From Lederbergia citri (GTDB lineage Bacteria > Bacillota > Bacilli > Bacillales > Bacillaceae_C), in the NCBI RefSeq assembly GCF_018343625.1, contig NZ_JAGYPG010000004.1:65102-129101 (forward strand): DNA of 64,000 bases, given 5' to 3'. Within the stretch, counting starts at the first letter, position 1. Every line of letters starts with the position of its first letter. Below the pieces are notes generated by a model that was not told the origin of the DNA, ran no database searches, and saw only the letters and a program-made list of their open reading frames with translations. The translations under genes and the position numbers were made by a program. Positions 1 through 8,219 of this stretch are shown here, one piece after another.

Positions 1-206
1 GAGGGTCTTGCATTTTTCGGCTTTGATAATATTGAAATCTCAAAATAAACCGTGCCGCCACTATCCACCATCCACCATCCACCATCCATATCCCTAAAAT
101 TGAAATTGGAGAGATGGCAGCTAATTTGTTATTGGATAATATGGAAGAAAGATAAGTAGTGCCAATGAGAAATGTTCTTCCGTATGAATTGTGTATTCGT
201 AAATAA
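1..206 (+). pseudogene. Remnant of a LacI-family regulator, C-terminal end
   Basis: Frame 1 from the window edge reads FFGFDNIEISK, a stop, then TVPPLST, which matches the typical LacI-family effector-domain pattern (GFDdi..s....PplTTv). After a 7-bp tandem repeat the reading continues in another frame as PKIEIGEMAANLLLDNMEER, a stop at 153-155, then NVLPYELCIRK and a stop at 204-206, again the typical end of LacI-family proteins. So the gene has at least two in-frame stops and one frameshift. Its 5' part lies outside the window. The family is recognised by eye; the regulated genes are unknown. Confidence 0.7.
63..87. repeat. Short tandem repeat ATCCACC
   Basis: Three full copies of ATCCACC plus a partial fourth. 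It sits exactly where the LacI-family remnant changes reading frame, so repeat expansion or slippage is a likely cause of the frameshift. Confidence 0.85.
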
Positions 207-599
207 ACTTAGAAAAAGGAAAGACAAACATGGCCAAAATCACATTTGTTGAAACGGGGGAGAGATATCTATTTTTTTCTTTTGGAAGATTTGAAAGAGC
301 TTACAATCATGATAACACATTTAGGGTCATTCCCCCGGCACACTAAAGCTTTCAACAAAAATGGCAGATTTTTTTCCGGATGAAAATTTCAACCTGATTT
401 TATCAACATCGAATTTACAGAAGAAGAATACGAAAAAGTCCTCTTAGAAGCCTACGGTAATAGTTGCCCTTCCATCATAGAATACTTACGCTATATGTTT
501 TTTTCACGCAGTCAATAGAACTAAACCTCCATGGTATTACTACCGCTAGCCCACTCAATTTCCGGACTTGATTCAACGATGTCCGTAGCATCCTAATAT
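207..599. other. Gene-free stretch with coding-like debris
   Basis: No intact gene is seen. A short open stretch ending in a stop near 519 reads DFINIEFTEEEYEKVLLEAY and continues for about 25 residues, preceded in the same frame by a stop. It looks like the tail of a decayed gene, but I cannot assign a family. Confidence 0.4.
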
Positions 600-851
600 T
601 TTGTACGATAAAATATCCAAAATATTCTGTTTGGTTTCTTCGGTGATGACATGTGCAGGTTTACGACCACGATTACCGTACACAAAGAAAGCTTTACTTT
701 ATTTCTTGTAGCCTTGGATCATACGGTTTACATGCTTTTTCGTACATCCAAGGATGAAAGCAGCACTGTCCTGTTTACCGTCTGTTTCAACTAGTTTTTT
801 TAAAATTGTGTACTTTTGATTTTCATCCATAGTTAAGTTAACCTTTCTCAT
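600..851 (-). pseudogene. IS1202-like (ISNCY) transposase remnant
   Basis: Read on the minus strand from ATG at 851, the frame gives MRKVNLTMDENQKYTILKKL, then LGCTKKHVNRMIQGYKK, an in-frame TAA, then KAFFVYGNRGRKPAHVITEE and further residues. This matches the N-terminal helix-turn-helix of IS1202-type transposases, which carry the pattern 'lGcT.r.iNR.I.gY...GK..F.HGNrGRkP'. The stop replaces the residues between YK and KAFF, and the catalytic part is missing. It is a dead fragment. Confidence 0.7.
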
Positions 852-1070
852 TTTGTCACCTTACAATTATCTTGAGGTTTTTTTATACATTATGAATATT
901 AGGCTTTAATCGGAGGTGAAGTTAAGTTAACGAATCCAATTTATATCTATTAAATAGAAGTAACGAGATATTAAGAGATTTGAAGTTACCAAGAAAGGAG
1001 GTGGTGAAAACTGTTTTGCCCTTTTAGTGTAAAAGAGAAGTTAGAACACTCAAGCTACTAAAGTAATGTA

Positions 1071-1175
1071 GAAAACAGAAAATAACAACTCTGAAAAAAA
1101 GAGGCTGAAAACAGAGAACCACAACTCTAGAATAAATGAGGCTGAAAACGGAGGATCACATCTCCAGAATAATGT
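1071..1175 (+). repeat. Three tandem hairpin units in the leader of the GH114-like gene
   Basis: Three degenerate 36-37-bp units start at 1071, 1107 and 1144, each beginning GAAAAC. Each holds a short inverted repeat: CAGA...TCTG, CAGAG...CTCTAG and GGAGGATCACATCTCC. They lie between 31 and 136 bases ahead of the start codon at 1207, so they would be in the mRNA leader if transcription starts upstream. The function is unknown. Confidence 0.6.
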
Positions 1176-1206
1176 GTTATTTGTATTTTGAAGGAGGCCA
1201 AATAAA

Positions 1207-3636
1207 ATGCAACATTACAAGATAAGTACCAGTTCGATGGCTGTTATGAAAAGGTTTTCAAAAAAAGCCCTGTCCGTTATCATTCCGGTGCTGATGACCC
1301 TAACCCTGTTGCCTTTTTCTGCATTTGCGGATTCAGGTGCACAAACAACGATTGGTGGCAAAACAGTTGAGGAACTACAGACGCATATTAATAATCTTTA
1401 TTCAGATGAAACAACCGGCACAACCGGGCGTCTACATAGGATGCAGGCCTTTATTCAGGAACTTGCTCTACATGCGAAGCTTAAAAACCCGGACTTTAAA
1501 ATTATTCCGCAGGACGGAATCGATCTGGCTTTTAAAGATGGCGTTTCTACCAACGGAGTTGACGAGGGTATCCTTGCTTTAGTTGATGGTTGGGGAATTG
1601 AAGGGATGGTAGGAAACGGTCCCTTAACTACTCCAACTACAACCCAACAAAAATATATTGCGGTAAAGCAAGCCGGCATATATGTGTCCGATACTACTGT
1701 GGTTAATACCCAAGAGCAGCTTGACAATTATTATGCCAGAGCCAAAGCGTGGGACATTATTCCGTATCCGCGTATTGGCGGGGTATTAGCTCAGAGTTTA
1801 TTCCCCGGATGGCGCTGGGCTGTCAATGGGGATTACTTTTGGGTCGAAAATCCGACCACTATAGGCCTGAGCAGCAGAATAGACGGAACCAGAAATGTCA
1901 ATAATCTGACTGACGCGAAAAACTACCTGTACAATATCAACAGCCGACCTTATGATGCTTGGGACACATGGGACGATGAAGAAGCAGCAGTTGTTGCAGA
2001 AGGCGGAGACGGTGATAGGGCTAGAATATATGATTCATACGGCAGTGGCTTACTGGTTCCTTCCGTAGGAGGCCAGTATAAACCGGTTGCTGGAGAAGAC
2101 GGGAAACCCGCTGATATTGATGGCGTGAAGGCGCTATATGGGGACGAATGGGACTGGTGGTGGAGAGAAGCAGGTCTTAACGTCAATGACGGTAGAAAGA
2201 CTTGGCTTGAAGAGCTCAGGAACTCAGACTATGATGTTATTTATATTGATTCGTTTTACAATCATAGGGCTTTTCCGGAAAACCAAACCCCTCTTACAAA
2301 AGAAGAGATCGATAGCCTTAAGGTTAAGCCCGACGGTGGCAAGCGGCAGGTCATCGCGTATTTGAGCATCGGCTCGGCGGAGCAGAATCGTTGGTACTGC
2401 CAGGATGAGTGGACAATGGAAGATCCTAATAATCCGAATACACCTAGGAGTATGAAAGCCGGCACAACAACCGGAAGCGGAACCTCAAGAGTATATACTC
2501 CTGCCGAAGAAGGCGTTCCGACGTGGCTGGCTTTCGGTTATGGCGGAAACTACACTGAAGAGGCCATAGTGCAATGGTGGGATCCGGCGTGGAGAGACAT
2601 TATTATCAACGGCGGCGGCCAATACAAACATAAGACTACCGGAGACAACACGTCTTCCATTGACAGGATCATAAACCAGGGATTTGACGGAGTGTATTTG
2701 GACAATGTAGGTGTCTATAACAACAGCAGATGGCCATCATGGGAAACCTACTGGACTAATAATGGAGGTATTCCCGGTGGATCCGTTTTATCCAAATTCA
2801 CATTCACTTATAATGTTGCCGATGTCATTGATGGCTCCGTTCCAAACACGGAAAACACCGTTTGGAGTGCAGACACAAGGGTCTTGCCAAACCACACCAA
2901 CACGATACCAGTTCCAAAGTTGAACCTACCTACTGGCATGATGGCAAATTGGGTCGTTACTGCCTCGAAGGATCCCGCCTACAAGGTGGGCGACGTAATA
3001 GTGAACCCATCCTCAATTATAGCTTGGAAGGACATCACCTTCAAACTGAGGTTAGTAAACATTGAAGGAGTTTCATTGTCAACTAAAGCAATCGTTCGAC
3101 ATGATGGCGGAACATTGAATGTGACTGTAAAAACAAATAATGCGGTTGACTTAACAGCTGTATCAGCTGAATTAGTGGATTCAAACGGAAATTCACTGAA
3201 CCCAGCTATTTCCGCAAGTGGTGAGATCGTGAGCGATTCAGCAATATTGGGTCTTGAACTTCCATTTCATCTGCCGGTAGGAACTTATACAGTTAAAGTT
3301 ACACTGGGTAATAACGAATTAAAGGATATGTCTCAAACATTCAAAGTAAACCTGAAACCTATGAGTTTTGCTTTGATTCCTAAGAACCAAAATGTAAATA
3401 TCGGAGACATGGTTATTTTCTCCGCAAAAGCTGCATATGGCGACGAAAACTACACGTATCAGTGGCAGCAGCTCGTTAAGGGCGCTTGGACGGATATTGC
3501 AAACACTAACAGTGGCGATTACACCGTAAAGGCAGCCCTTTCACTGGATAACACAACTTATCGATGCGTCATAAAAGACACCTCAGGAAATTACTTAACT
3601 TCTAAGGAAGTTACATTGAAAGTAAAGAAAAAATAG
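1207..3636 (+). CDS. Secreted GH114/TM1410-like glycosidase with Ig-like tail
   Basis: This 809-residue exported protein begins with a signal peptide (basic MKRFSKK at 14-20, hydrophobic 21-37, likely cleavage after AFA at 41). Residues about 335-505 carry the pattern of the TM1410/GH114 barrel family: DYDVIYID, then GGKRQVIAYLSIGSAE, then WWDPAWRDIII, then IINQGFDGVYLDNVGVYN. GH114 enzymes cut alpha-1,4-polygalactosamine; the exact substrate here is not shown by sequence. Residues 42-335 match no family I know. Residues about 718-809 look like an immunoglobulin-type domain (YTYQWQQ, YRCVIKD), probably for binding or spacing. AAGGAGG lies 9 bases before the ATG; an inner start at residue 14 is also possible. 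Its base composition is visibly richer in G and C than its AT-rich flanks, and it is ringed by transposon debris, so it may have been acquired. Confidence 0.75.
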   Translation: MQHYKISTSSMAVMKRFSKKALSVIIPVLMTLTLLPFSAFADSGAQTTIGGKTVEELQTHINNLYSDETTGTTGRLHRMQAFIQELALHAKLKNPDFKIIPQDGIDLAFKDGVSTNGVDEGILALVDGWGIEGMVGNGPLTTPTTTQQKYIAVKQAGIYVSDTTVVNTQEQLDNYYARAKAWDIIPYPRIGGVLAQSLFPGWRWAVNGDYFWVENPTTIGLSSRIDGTRNVNNLTDAKNYLYNINSRPYDAWDTWDDEEAAVVAEGGDGDRARIYDSYGSGLLVPSVGGQYKPVAGEDGKPADIDGVKALYGDEWDWWWREAGLNVNDGRKTWLEELRNSDYDVIYIDSFYNHRAFPENQTPLTKEEIDSLKVKPDGGKRQVIAYLSIGSAEQNRWYCQDEWTMEDPNNPNTPRSMKAGTTTGSGTSRVYTPAEEGVPTWLAFGYGGNYTEEAIVQWWDPAWRDIIINGGGQYKHKTTGDNTSSIDRIINQGFDGVYLDNVGVYNNSRWPSWETYWTNNGGIPGGSVLSKFTFTYNVADVIDGSVPNTENTVWSADTRVLPNHTNTIPVPKLNLPTGMMANWVVTASKDPAYKVGDVIVNPSSIIAWKDITFKLRLVNIEGVSLSTKAIVRHDGGTLNVTVKTNNAVDLTAVSAELVDSNGNSLNPAISASGEIVSDSAILGLELPFHLPVGTYTVKVTLGNNELKDMSQTFKVNLKPMSFALIPKNQNVNIGDMVIFSAKAAYGDENYTYQWQQLVKGAWTDIANTNSGDYTVKAALSLDNTTYRCVIKDTSGNYLTSKEVTLKVKKK

Positions 3637-3660
3637 CAAATTTGTGAAAAGCTAACGAAA

Positions 3661-3697
3661 AAATCTGGTCCGAAATTGACTTCGAATCAGATTTTTT
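3661..3697 (+). terminator. Rho-independent terminator after the GH114-like gene
   Basis: AAATCTG ... CAGATTT with an extra inner pairing CGAA/TTCG, followed directly by a run of T. It starts 24 bases after the stop codon. Confidence 0.7.
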
Positions 3698-3744
3698 TAC
3701 AATTATTAGCTTTAGCCTGTTGAGCACGCTTTTTGTGCGAAACA

Positions 3745-3961
3745 ATGAACCACCCGCTATGCGGGAGCGCGTCAGAAGTTATACAAAAAAATCACCTTTC
3801 CGTTAAAATAGAGTTATTCAAGCTACTAATTAACAAAAGGAAAGGTGATTTTAATGGAAAATAAAGAAAACTGTTTAGCACATACAAAATGGATGTGTAA
3901 ATATCATATGATATTCACTCCAAAGTATAGACGAAGCCTCATATGCCCAAACAGTTTATAA
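3745..3961 (+). pseudogene. IS200/IS605-type tnpA remnant with left-end hairpins
   Basis: ATG at 3854 opens a 35-codon frame containing AHTKWMCKYHMIFTPKYRR, the signature start of IS200-family TnpA (a Y1 transposase), then an early stop at 3959-3961. The remaining roughly 100 residues, including the HUH motif and catalytic Tyr, are gone. Upstream lies a small hairpin (CCCGC tat GCGGG) of the type found at IS200/IS605 left ends. Confidence 0.75.
3788..3852 (+). promoter_or_regulatory. Long inverted repeat covering the tnpA ribosome binding site
   Basis: AAAATCACCTTTCC at 3788-3801 pairs perfectly with GGAAAGGTGATTTT at 3839-3852, ending two bases before the tnpA ATG. The right arm contains the GGAAAGG/AGGTG Shine-Dalgarno region. 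In IS200 such a leader hairpin is known to restrain transposase translation. Confidence 0.75.
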
Positions 3962-4054
3962 TCACTTGTGGAAATGTTAAAAACAGCCATAAATTTTTTT
4001 GTTCTTAAATCTATTTTTTAATTGTTAAGATAACATAGGTTGCAATCTAAGTTT

Positions 4055-4090
4055 ATTAACTATATTAACTATATTAACTATATTAACTTG
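4055..4090. repeat. Tandem repeat of ATTAACTAT
   Basis: Four consecutive 9-bp units, the last one diverged (ATTAACTTG). It lies at the broken 5' edge of the following gene fragment and may mark the deletion junction. Confidence 0.8.
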
Positions 4091-4091
4091 G

Positions 4092-4283
4092 GGAGCATAC
4101 CGTGACTTCACAATTAAGATGAGCGAATTTGGTTCTGTGCCTGCTGGTGACTATGATATTTACTTGAAGATCAATGATCCTAAAGAAACTAGCACTAACA
4201 GGCGTAGTATACAGTTTGCGAATCACGATATTTGGAATTCTTCCCTTGGTGCAAACTTAATTGGTTCGACGACAATCAAGTAG
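4092..4283 (+). pseudogene. C-terminal fragment of a DUF4832-like secreted protein
   Basis: An open frame without a start ends at TAG 4281-4283. It reads YRDFTIKMSEFGSVPAGDYD, then IYLKINDPKETSTNRRSIQF and ANHDIWNSSLGANLIGSTTIK. The pattern 'l.pG.Y.lyLki.Dp......r.siqfAN...W....G.N.lG...I' is that of the end of DUF4832 domains in secreted glycosidase-like proteins. The N-terminal part is missing, replaced by AT-rich DNA and the IS200 remnant. It may come from a relative of the neighbouring GH114-like gene. Confidence 0.55.
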
Positions 4284-4291
4284 ACAATAGG

Positions 4292-4331
4292 CCTGTTCGA
4301 GAAACCGGTTGGGTTTTCGAACAGGTTTTGT
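4292..4331 (+). terminator. Strong terminator after the DUF4832-like fragment
   Basis: CCTGTTCGAGAAACC pairs with GGGTTTTCGAACAGG (near-perfect arms around a GGTT loop), followed by TTTTG. It lies 8 bases after the fragment's stop codon, consistent with it having been the original gene's terminator. Confidence 0.75.
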
Positions 4332-4549
4332 AGTTTTTATAAGGAAGTTGTTCAGAAATTATTAAAAAACCCGCTTATTTCGAATTTAAATTATGGTTTC
4401 ATTTTTTTGTTTTTATACCGGATAAATAAGTTTCTTTGAGAAAATTTTAGTCGACACCATTAATTTACAAATATTTCAGAAAATGCACAGTAAAATAGTC
4501 CTTGTGATATTATATGTGGCCTGTTATTAAAGTCACATAAATGCAATCA

Positions 4550-4567
4550 TCAGGGGAGAGTGGCTAA
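4550..4567 (+). promoter_or_regulatory. Leader/RBS shared with the 24469 gene
   Basis: The bases TCAGGGGAGAGTGGCT directly before the start codon are identical to those before the start of the minus-strand gene at 24469. GGGGAGAG is the ribosome binding site. The shared stretch is longer than a Shine-Dalgarno site needs to be. Confidence 0.7.
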
Positions 4568-5638
4568 ATGTTAGAAAAGTTACGTAAGTCCAAAAAGAAG
4601 GTTTTTACAGTTTTAGCCTCCACAGTTTTAGGCTTTTCATTAGTCGCGGGTGTAACGGTATTTGCAGAATCAAATAAGAACGCAGACGCAACTTTTTCAG
4701 TCACTTTTAACGGTATTGCCGTTAACGATTCGAATGCACACAAGGAAAATGATACTTACTACTTGTCAGTTCCATTTTTTGCGGATTTTTATAATGCTTC
4801 AATTAACTGGGATCAAGCCAAAAAAATACTTACTCTAAATGGAAAAAAGGTAACCGATAAGTATGGTTCAATCCATATATATAAAGGCGTGTTAACAGCA
4901 CCAGCAAAAGCCCTCCAAGAGACACTTGGAATTGATGAAGTTGTTCACTCAGCGATGGGGGTTGATACACCTTCTACTAACAAAAAGAATAAAAATGAGA
5001 CACTCAATATCACCATCCTGCCTAATGGGGTCGAACAATTAACTCCGATGGTACCCGGTATGGGAGAACACTGGTTCAACCTTAATGCAGCTCCAGACGG
5101 AGGTATGCCTCCCAATGGCCCTATCTTTGGAACGATCAATGGAAAGCTTGTTTTTATAGAGGCAATGATAGAACAATCTGCATTTGTAGATGGCAAGTCA
5201 TGGCTAATACAAGGAATGCAAGGTCTGCCAGCCCCTCCTATTGATCATACGGATATACAATTTGAACGACACGGACATGCAGGCATGGAAATGCCTCATT
5301 TTGATATCCATATGTATTTTATTTCTCATGATGATCACAACTTGGCTGGACCTCCAGCAATTATGGGAGAACCAATGATTCATGGTGGAATGGTTAATAT
5401 TGCATACTTTATCGGAGGTGTTATAGCAGGTACTAATGAAGGGGAAGGCCATGGTGTTATAACAGTGGATGGCGTAAAACAAGATGATCTACTTACGGAT
5501 CAAATCGGTTCGTGGAGTAAAGAGCTTAAACCTGGGAATCATACCATCATACTTGAGCTTGTAGATATTGCAGGTAAACCTTATCCTGGAGCCGTACAGG
5601 AAATGACTGTAACAGTACCAGATACTTCGCATCATTAA
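4568..5638 (+). CDS. Secreted protein, copper amine oxidase N-like domain plus His/Met-rich domain
   Basis: This 356-residue exported protein has a signal peptide (KKSKKK region, hydrophobic stretch at 14-32, cleavage near FAES at 32-35). Residues about 43-95 (FSVTFNGIAVND ... SVPFFADFYNASINWDQAKK) resemble the copper-amine-oxidase N-like stalk domain. Residues about 150-255 contain GMGEHWFNLN, PNGPIFGTINGKLVFIEAMI and a His/Met-rich stretch, similar to the TTHB210/DUF5602 pattern. The last 60 residues look like a beta-sandwich (HTIILELVDIAGKPY). Metal binding is an inference from the His/Met richness. The smaller secreted protein at 24017-24469 has the same order of features (MGIHFV ... PEVLVYEPT ... 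LVAVEYM) and the same leader sequence, so the two may be co-regulated. Confidence 0.6.
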   Translation: MLEKLRKSKKKVFTVLASTVLGFSLVAGVTVFAESNKNADATFSVTFNGIAVNDSNAHKENDTYYLSVPFFADFYNASINWDQAKKILTLNGKKVTDKYGSIHIYKGVLTAPAKALQETLGIDEVVHSAMGVDTPSTNKKNKNETLNITILPNGVEQLTPMVPGMGEHWFNLNAAPDGGMPPNGPIFGTINGKLVFIEAMIEQSAFVDGKSWLIQGMQGLPAPPIDHTDIQFERHGHAGMEMPHFDIHMYFISHDDHNLAGPPAIMGEPMIHGGMVNIAYFIGGVIAGTNEGEGHGVITVDGVKQDDLLTDQIGSWSKELKPGNHTIILELVDIAGKPYPGAVQEMTVTVPDTSHH

Positions 5639-5657
5639 AAATATAAATTTAGAGGCG

Positions 5658-5692
5658 GCCGGCAGGCAGGAATAAGCTAAAGCCGGCTTTTC
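5658..5692 (+). terminator. Probable terminator after the 4568 gene
   Basis: GCCGGC at 5658 pairs with GCCGGC at 5682-5687, followed by TTTTCT. The 18-base loop is long, so this is moderate evidence. Confidence 0.5.
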
Positions 5693-5965
5693 TATTATCA
5701 GATCATCCGGATAAAATGCTGCAATAACATTTAATTTAGGACTCTATTACCCCTTGCCATGTCTGTCTTTTCTCGACTTTTTCTTTCTGTCATTTTAGGA
5801 AAACTTTATTTTAACGGCAACAGTGTAATGCGGGGATGGAGCGGGGGAAATCGGAGGAGCTTTTATGAATGTACAAAAATAGGCAACTAACCCATTGATA
5901 TGCTCCCAATAAGGTAGACAGATGAAATAATAAAAAATCTGTTTACTAAATTGGGGGCTTTTTCT

Positions 5966-6655
5966 TTGGCAAAAAGTATTTATAGTGCACAAGAAAAGTA
6001 TGAGTTAATTATGGCGTTTGAGGACAGACAAACCTCTGTAAAAGATTTTTGTCGGGAACACAATATATCTAAACTAACCTTAAATAAATGGGTCTACCTA
6101 TATCAAACATATGGAATGGATGGGCTCCAAGGTTCAACTGGATGGAAACGGTACACCAAGGAGCTAAAGACAGCTGCCGTTCTTGATTATCTTTCCGGAT
6201 CCTATTCATTGATTGATGTTATTCGGAAATATGAAATATCAAGTCACTCAGTGTTGGAAAAGTGGATAAAGAATTATAATGGTCATAGAGAATTTAAAGA
6301 CACGCAAAGGATGAGCAGCTCTATGATCAAAGGTCGGTCCACTACACTTGAAGAACGTTTGGAAATTGTAATGTATTGTCTTCAAAACGGAAAAAATTAT
6401 CACCAAGCATCAGAGCTTTTCAAAGTCTCTTATCAACAGGTGTATCAATGGGTAAAAAAGTACGAGAAAGACGGAGAAGACGGTCTTAAAGATAAGCGTG
6501 GCCAGCATAAGGCGGAACCAGAGTTAACTCCCGAAGAGAAGATTCAGCGTGAAATGAAACGCTTGGAACGGGAAAATGAGCGTCTTCGGGCAGAAAATGC
6601 ATTCTTAAAAAAGTTGGAGGACATCGAAAGGAGGCGGCTAAAGAGGCGGCATTAA
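5966..6655 (+). CDS. IS3-family transposase OrfA
   Basis: OrfA is the DNA-binding half of the transposase. Two related helix-turn-helix blocks are visible: SVKDFCREHNISKLTLNKW near the start and YHQASELFKVSYQQVYQWVK further on. The C-terminal part (MKRLERENERLRAENAFLKK) is a leucine-zipper-like coiled coil typical of IS150-group OrfA. About 230 residues. I prefer TTG at 5966, which follows GGGGG by eight bases; TTG at 5951 would add five residues. The frame ends after RRLKRRH, just past the frameshift site. Confidence 0.85.
   Translation: MAKSIYSAQEKYELIMAFEDRQTSVKDFCREHNISKLTLNKWVYLYQTYGMDGLQGSTGWKRYTKELKTAAVLDYLSGSYSLIDVIRKYEISSHSVLEKWIKNYNGHREFKDTQRMSSSMIKGRSTTLEERLEIVMYCLQNGKNYHQASELFKVSYQQVYQWVKKYEKDGEDGLKDKRGQHKAEPELTPEEKIQREMKRLERENERLRAENAFLKKLEDIERRRLKRRH
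6607..6613 (+). other. Programmed -1 frameshift site A AAA AAG
   Basis: In the orfA frame the codons read TTA AAA AAG, giving the canonical slippery heptamer A_AAA_AAG. The orfB frame is exactly -1 relative to orfA, and after slipping the reading is open into orfB, so an OrfAB fusion transposase is expected. Confidence 0.85.
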
Positions 6656-6681
6656 GCCAGGTTCGCTTAACTGATAAATAT

Positions 6682-7533
6682 GTGGCTATTCAGGAATTAC
6701 ATGAGAATGAGAATTTCTCAATTTCGCTATTATGCAAGATTGCTAGAATTGCACGTTCTGCATACTATAAGTGGCTTCAACGCACCCCTTCCGAGAATGA
6801 GAAGTGGAATGAAGAAATTTTAGCGGAGATAAAACGCCTAAATGAGAAGGTGGACGGCATATACGGATATCGCCGCATAACGCTTAACCTAAATCGTATC
6901 TTATCCAAGACAATTAACCATAAGCGTGTGTATCGGCTGATGAGGACGGCTGGAATCCAGTCGGTTATTCGACGCAAACGCAAGAATTATAAACCAAGCA
7001 CACCGCAACATGTGGCAGAGAATATATTGAACAGGGATTTCCACACGGAGAAACCAAATGAAAAATGGCTGACTGATATAACCGAAATGAAGTATGGAGC
7101 CTCCAAGAAAGCTTATTTGAGTGCGATTTTAGATTTGTACGATGGATCGATTGTAAGCTATGTATTAGGCACATCCAACAATAATCCGTTGGTGTTTAAA
7201 ACCCTGGATATAGCATTGGAAGCCAATCCAGGAGCTAGCCCCCTCTTCCACAGTGATCGAGGATTTCAATACACGTCCCCTGCATTCAAAAGGAAAATTG
7301 GGAGAGCAGAAATGACGCAAAGTATGTCGCGAGTGGGAAGGTGCATCGATAATGGGCCAATGGAGGGATTTTGGGGAACATTGAAATGTGAAAAGTATTA
7401 TCTAAACAAGTACGATACATTTGAAGAGTTGAAAAAAGACATTGATGAATACATACAATTTTATAATCAACAACGATTACAAAAAAGACTAGACGGCCTT
7501 AGCCCCTTAGAATACAGGTCTAAAGCCGCCTAG
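6682..7533 (+). CDS. IS3-family transposase OrfB, DDE integrase domain
   Basis: OrfB holds the catalytic domain of the IS3 transposase, normally made as an OrfAB fusion. The N-terminal part has the HTH_21 pattern (EIKRLNEKVDGIYGYRRI, then HKRVYRLMRTAGI). The three acidic residues are in the expected contexts: D in WLTDITEMKY, D in FHSDRGFQYT, and E in DNGPMEGFWGTLK, with the family ending FYNQQRLQKRLDGLSPLEYR. About 283 residues from a GTG at 6682; the frame is open upstream to the slippery site. No damage is seen. Confidence 0.88.
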   Translation: MAIQELHENENFSISLLCKIARIARSAYYKWLQRTPSENEKWNEEILAEIKRLNEKVDGIYGYRRITLNLNRILSKTINHKRVYRLMRTAGIQSVIRRKRKNYKPSTPQHVAENILNRDFHTEKPNEKWLTDITEMKYGASKKAYLSAILDLYDGSIVSYVLGTSNNNPLVFKTLDIALEANPGASPLFHSDRGFQYTSPAFKRKIGRAEMTQSMSRVGRCIDNGPMEGFWGTLKCEKYYLNKYDTFEELKKDIDEYIQFYNQQRLQKRLDGLSPLEYRSKAA

Positions 7534-7702
7534 TGTCGTTTTTTTATTTCCACTGTCTACTTGACAGGGGGCAGTTCACATTGGGAGTTGCCTATTTACT
7601 TTTTTGATATCTGATTTACTTTGAGATAGTATTAGATTAATCAATTGGGCAGTACCTTTGTTGGGACAGGGGATTGACACTATTTTTTGATGGAGGTCTA
7701 TT

Positions 7703-8200
7703 ATGGATAATAACGATATATTAATTCGATTGAGATATGCGCTAGAAATTAAAAATAAAGAAATGGCAGAGATCTTTAAACTTGGGGGAGTGGATGTAAC
7801 AGTTGCAGACGTAATAAAGATTCTCACAAAATCAGACGATTATGATGCGGAAAGTGACGAGCAAAAAAAATGTAATAACAGTATGTTAGATTCATTCTTA
7901 AATGGTTTTATTATTTATAAAAGAGGAAAACAAAAGCCTAAACCTGGAGAGTCTGATACGCCAGATCCGTCTATAAAGAAAAGTGCAAATGTTAATAATC
8001 TCCTATTAAAGAAGGTAAAAATTGCATTAGCATTAACGACTGAGGATATGCTGGAAATATTCAAAAATGCAGGAATCACGGTTACAAAAGGGGAGCTGGG
8101 CGCTTTATTGAGAAAAGAAGGCCATAAGAATTATAAAGAATGCGGAGATAAATATGCCAGGAATTTCTTAAAAGGATTGGCGATCAAATACAGGGGATAG
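7703..8200 (+). CDS. DUF1456 (YehS-like) protein
   Basis: This 165-residue protein has two copies of a DUF1456 repeat: ILIRLRYALEIKNKEMAEIF and later LLLKKVKIALALTTEDMLEI, each followed by a 'gv.vt..ev...l.k......' stretch. E. coli YehS is the reference member; the biochemical role is not known. GGAGG lies nine bases before the ATG. It begins 125 bases right of the IS element and is followed after 19 bases by the YgjP-like gene, so the two probably form an operon. Confidence 0.85.
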   Translation: MDNNDILIRLRYALEIKNKEMAEIFKLGGVDVTVADVIKILTKSDDYDAESDEQKKCNNSMLDSFLNGFIIYKRGKQKPKPGESDTPDPSIKKSANVNNLLLKKVKIALALTTEDMLEIFKNAGITVTKGELGALLRKEGHKNYKECGDKYARNFLKGLAIKYRG

Positions 8201-8219
8201 CCTTAATACAGGTGATGAC

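Larger units (their letters stand above)
5896..7578 (+). mobile_element. Complete IS3-family (IS150-like) insertion sequence
   Basis: The left end (from 5896, TGATATGCTCCC...) and the right end (to 7578, read inward as TGAACTGCCCCC...) are imperfect inverted repeats that agree over about 45 positions, including GTAGACAG and a GAAATAAxAAAAAA block. Both sides carry the 3-bp direct repeat CAT (5893-5895 and 7579-7581), a target-site duplication of the size made by IS3 elements. It carries orfA and orfB with a canonical slippery site. The ends, frames and DDE residues all look intact, so it may still be active. Confidence 0.9.
5877..7605 (+). terminator. Terminator hairpin split by an IS3-family insertion
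   Basis: The left arm AAATAGGCAACT (5877-5888) and right arm AGTTGCCTATTT (7586-7597) are perfect complements. Inner CCC/GGG also pair across the insertion, and the right arm is followed by TACTTTTTTG. With the IS and one 3-bp target copy removed, this forms a single terminator-like hairpin. Confidence 0.7.

Noticed and set aside
5796..5850. Similarity of the ACTTTATTTTAAC region with 9225-9265
   Set aside because: Only about 12 bases match exactly, with scattered matches after; this is too weak in AT-rich DNA to call a repeat.
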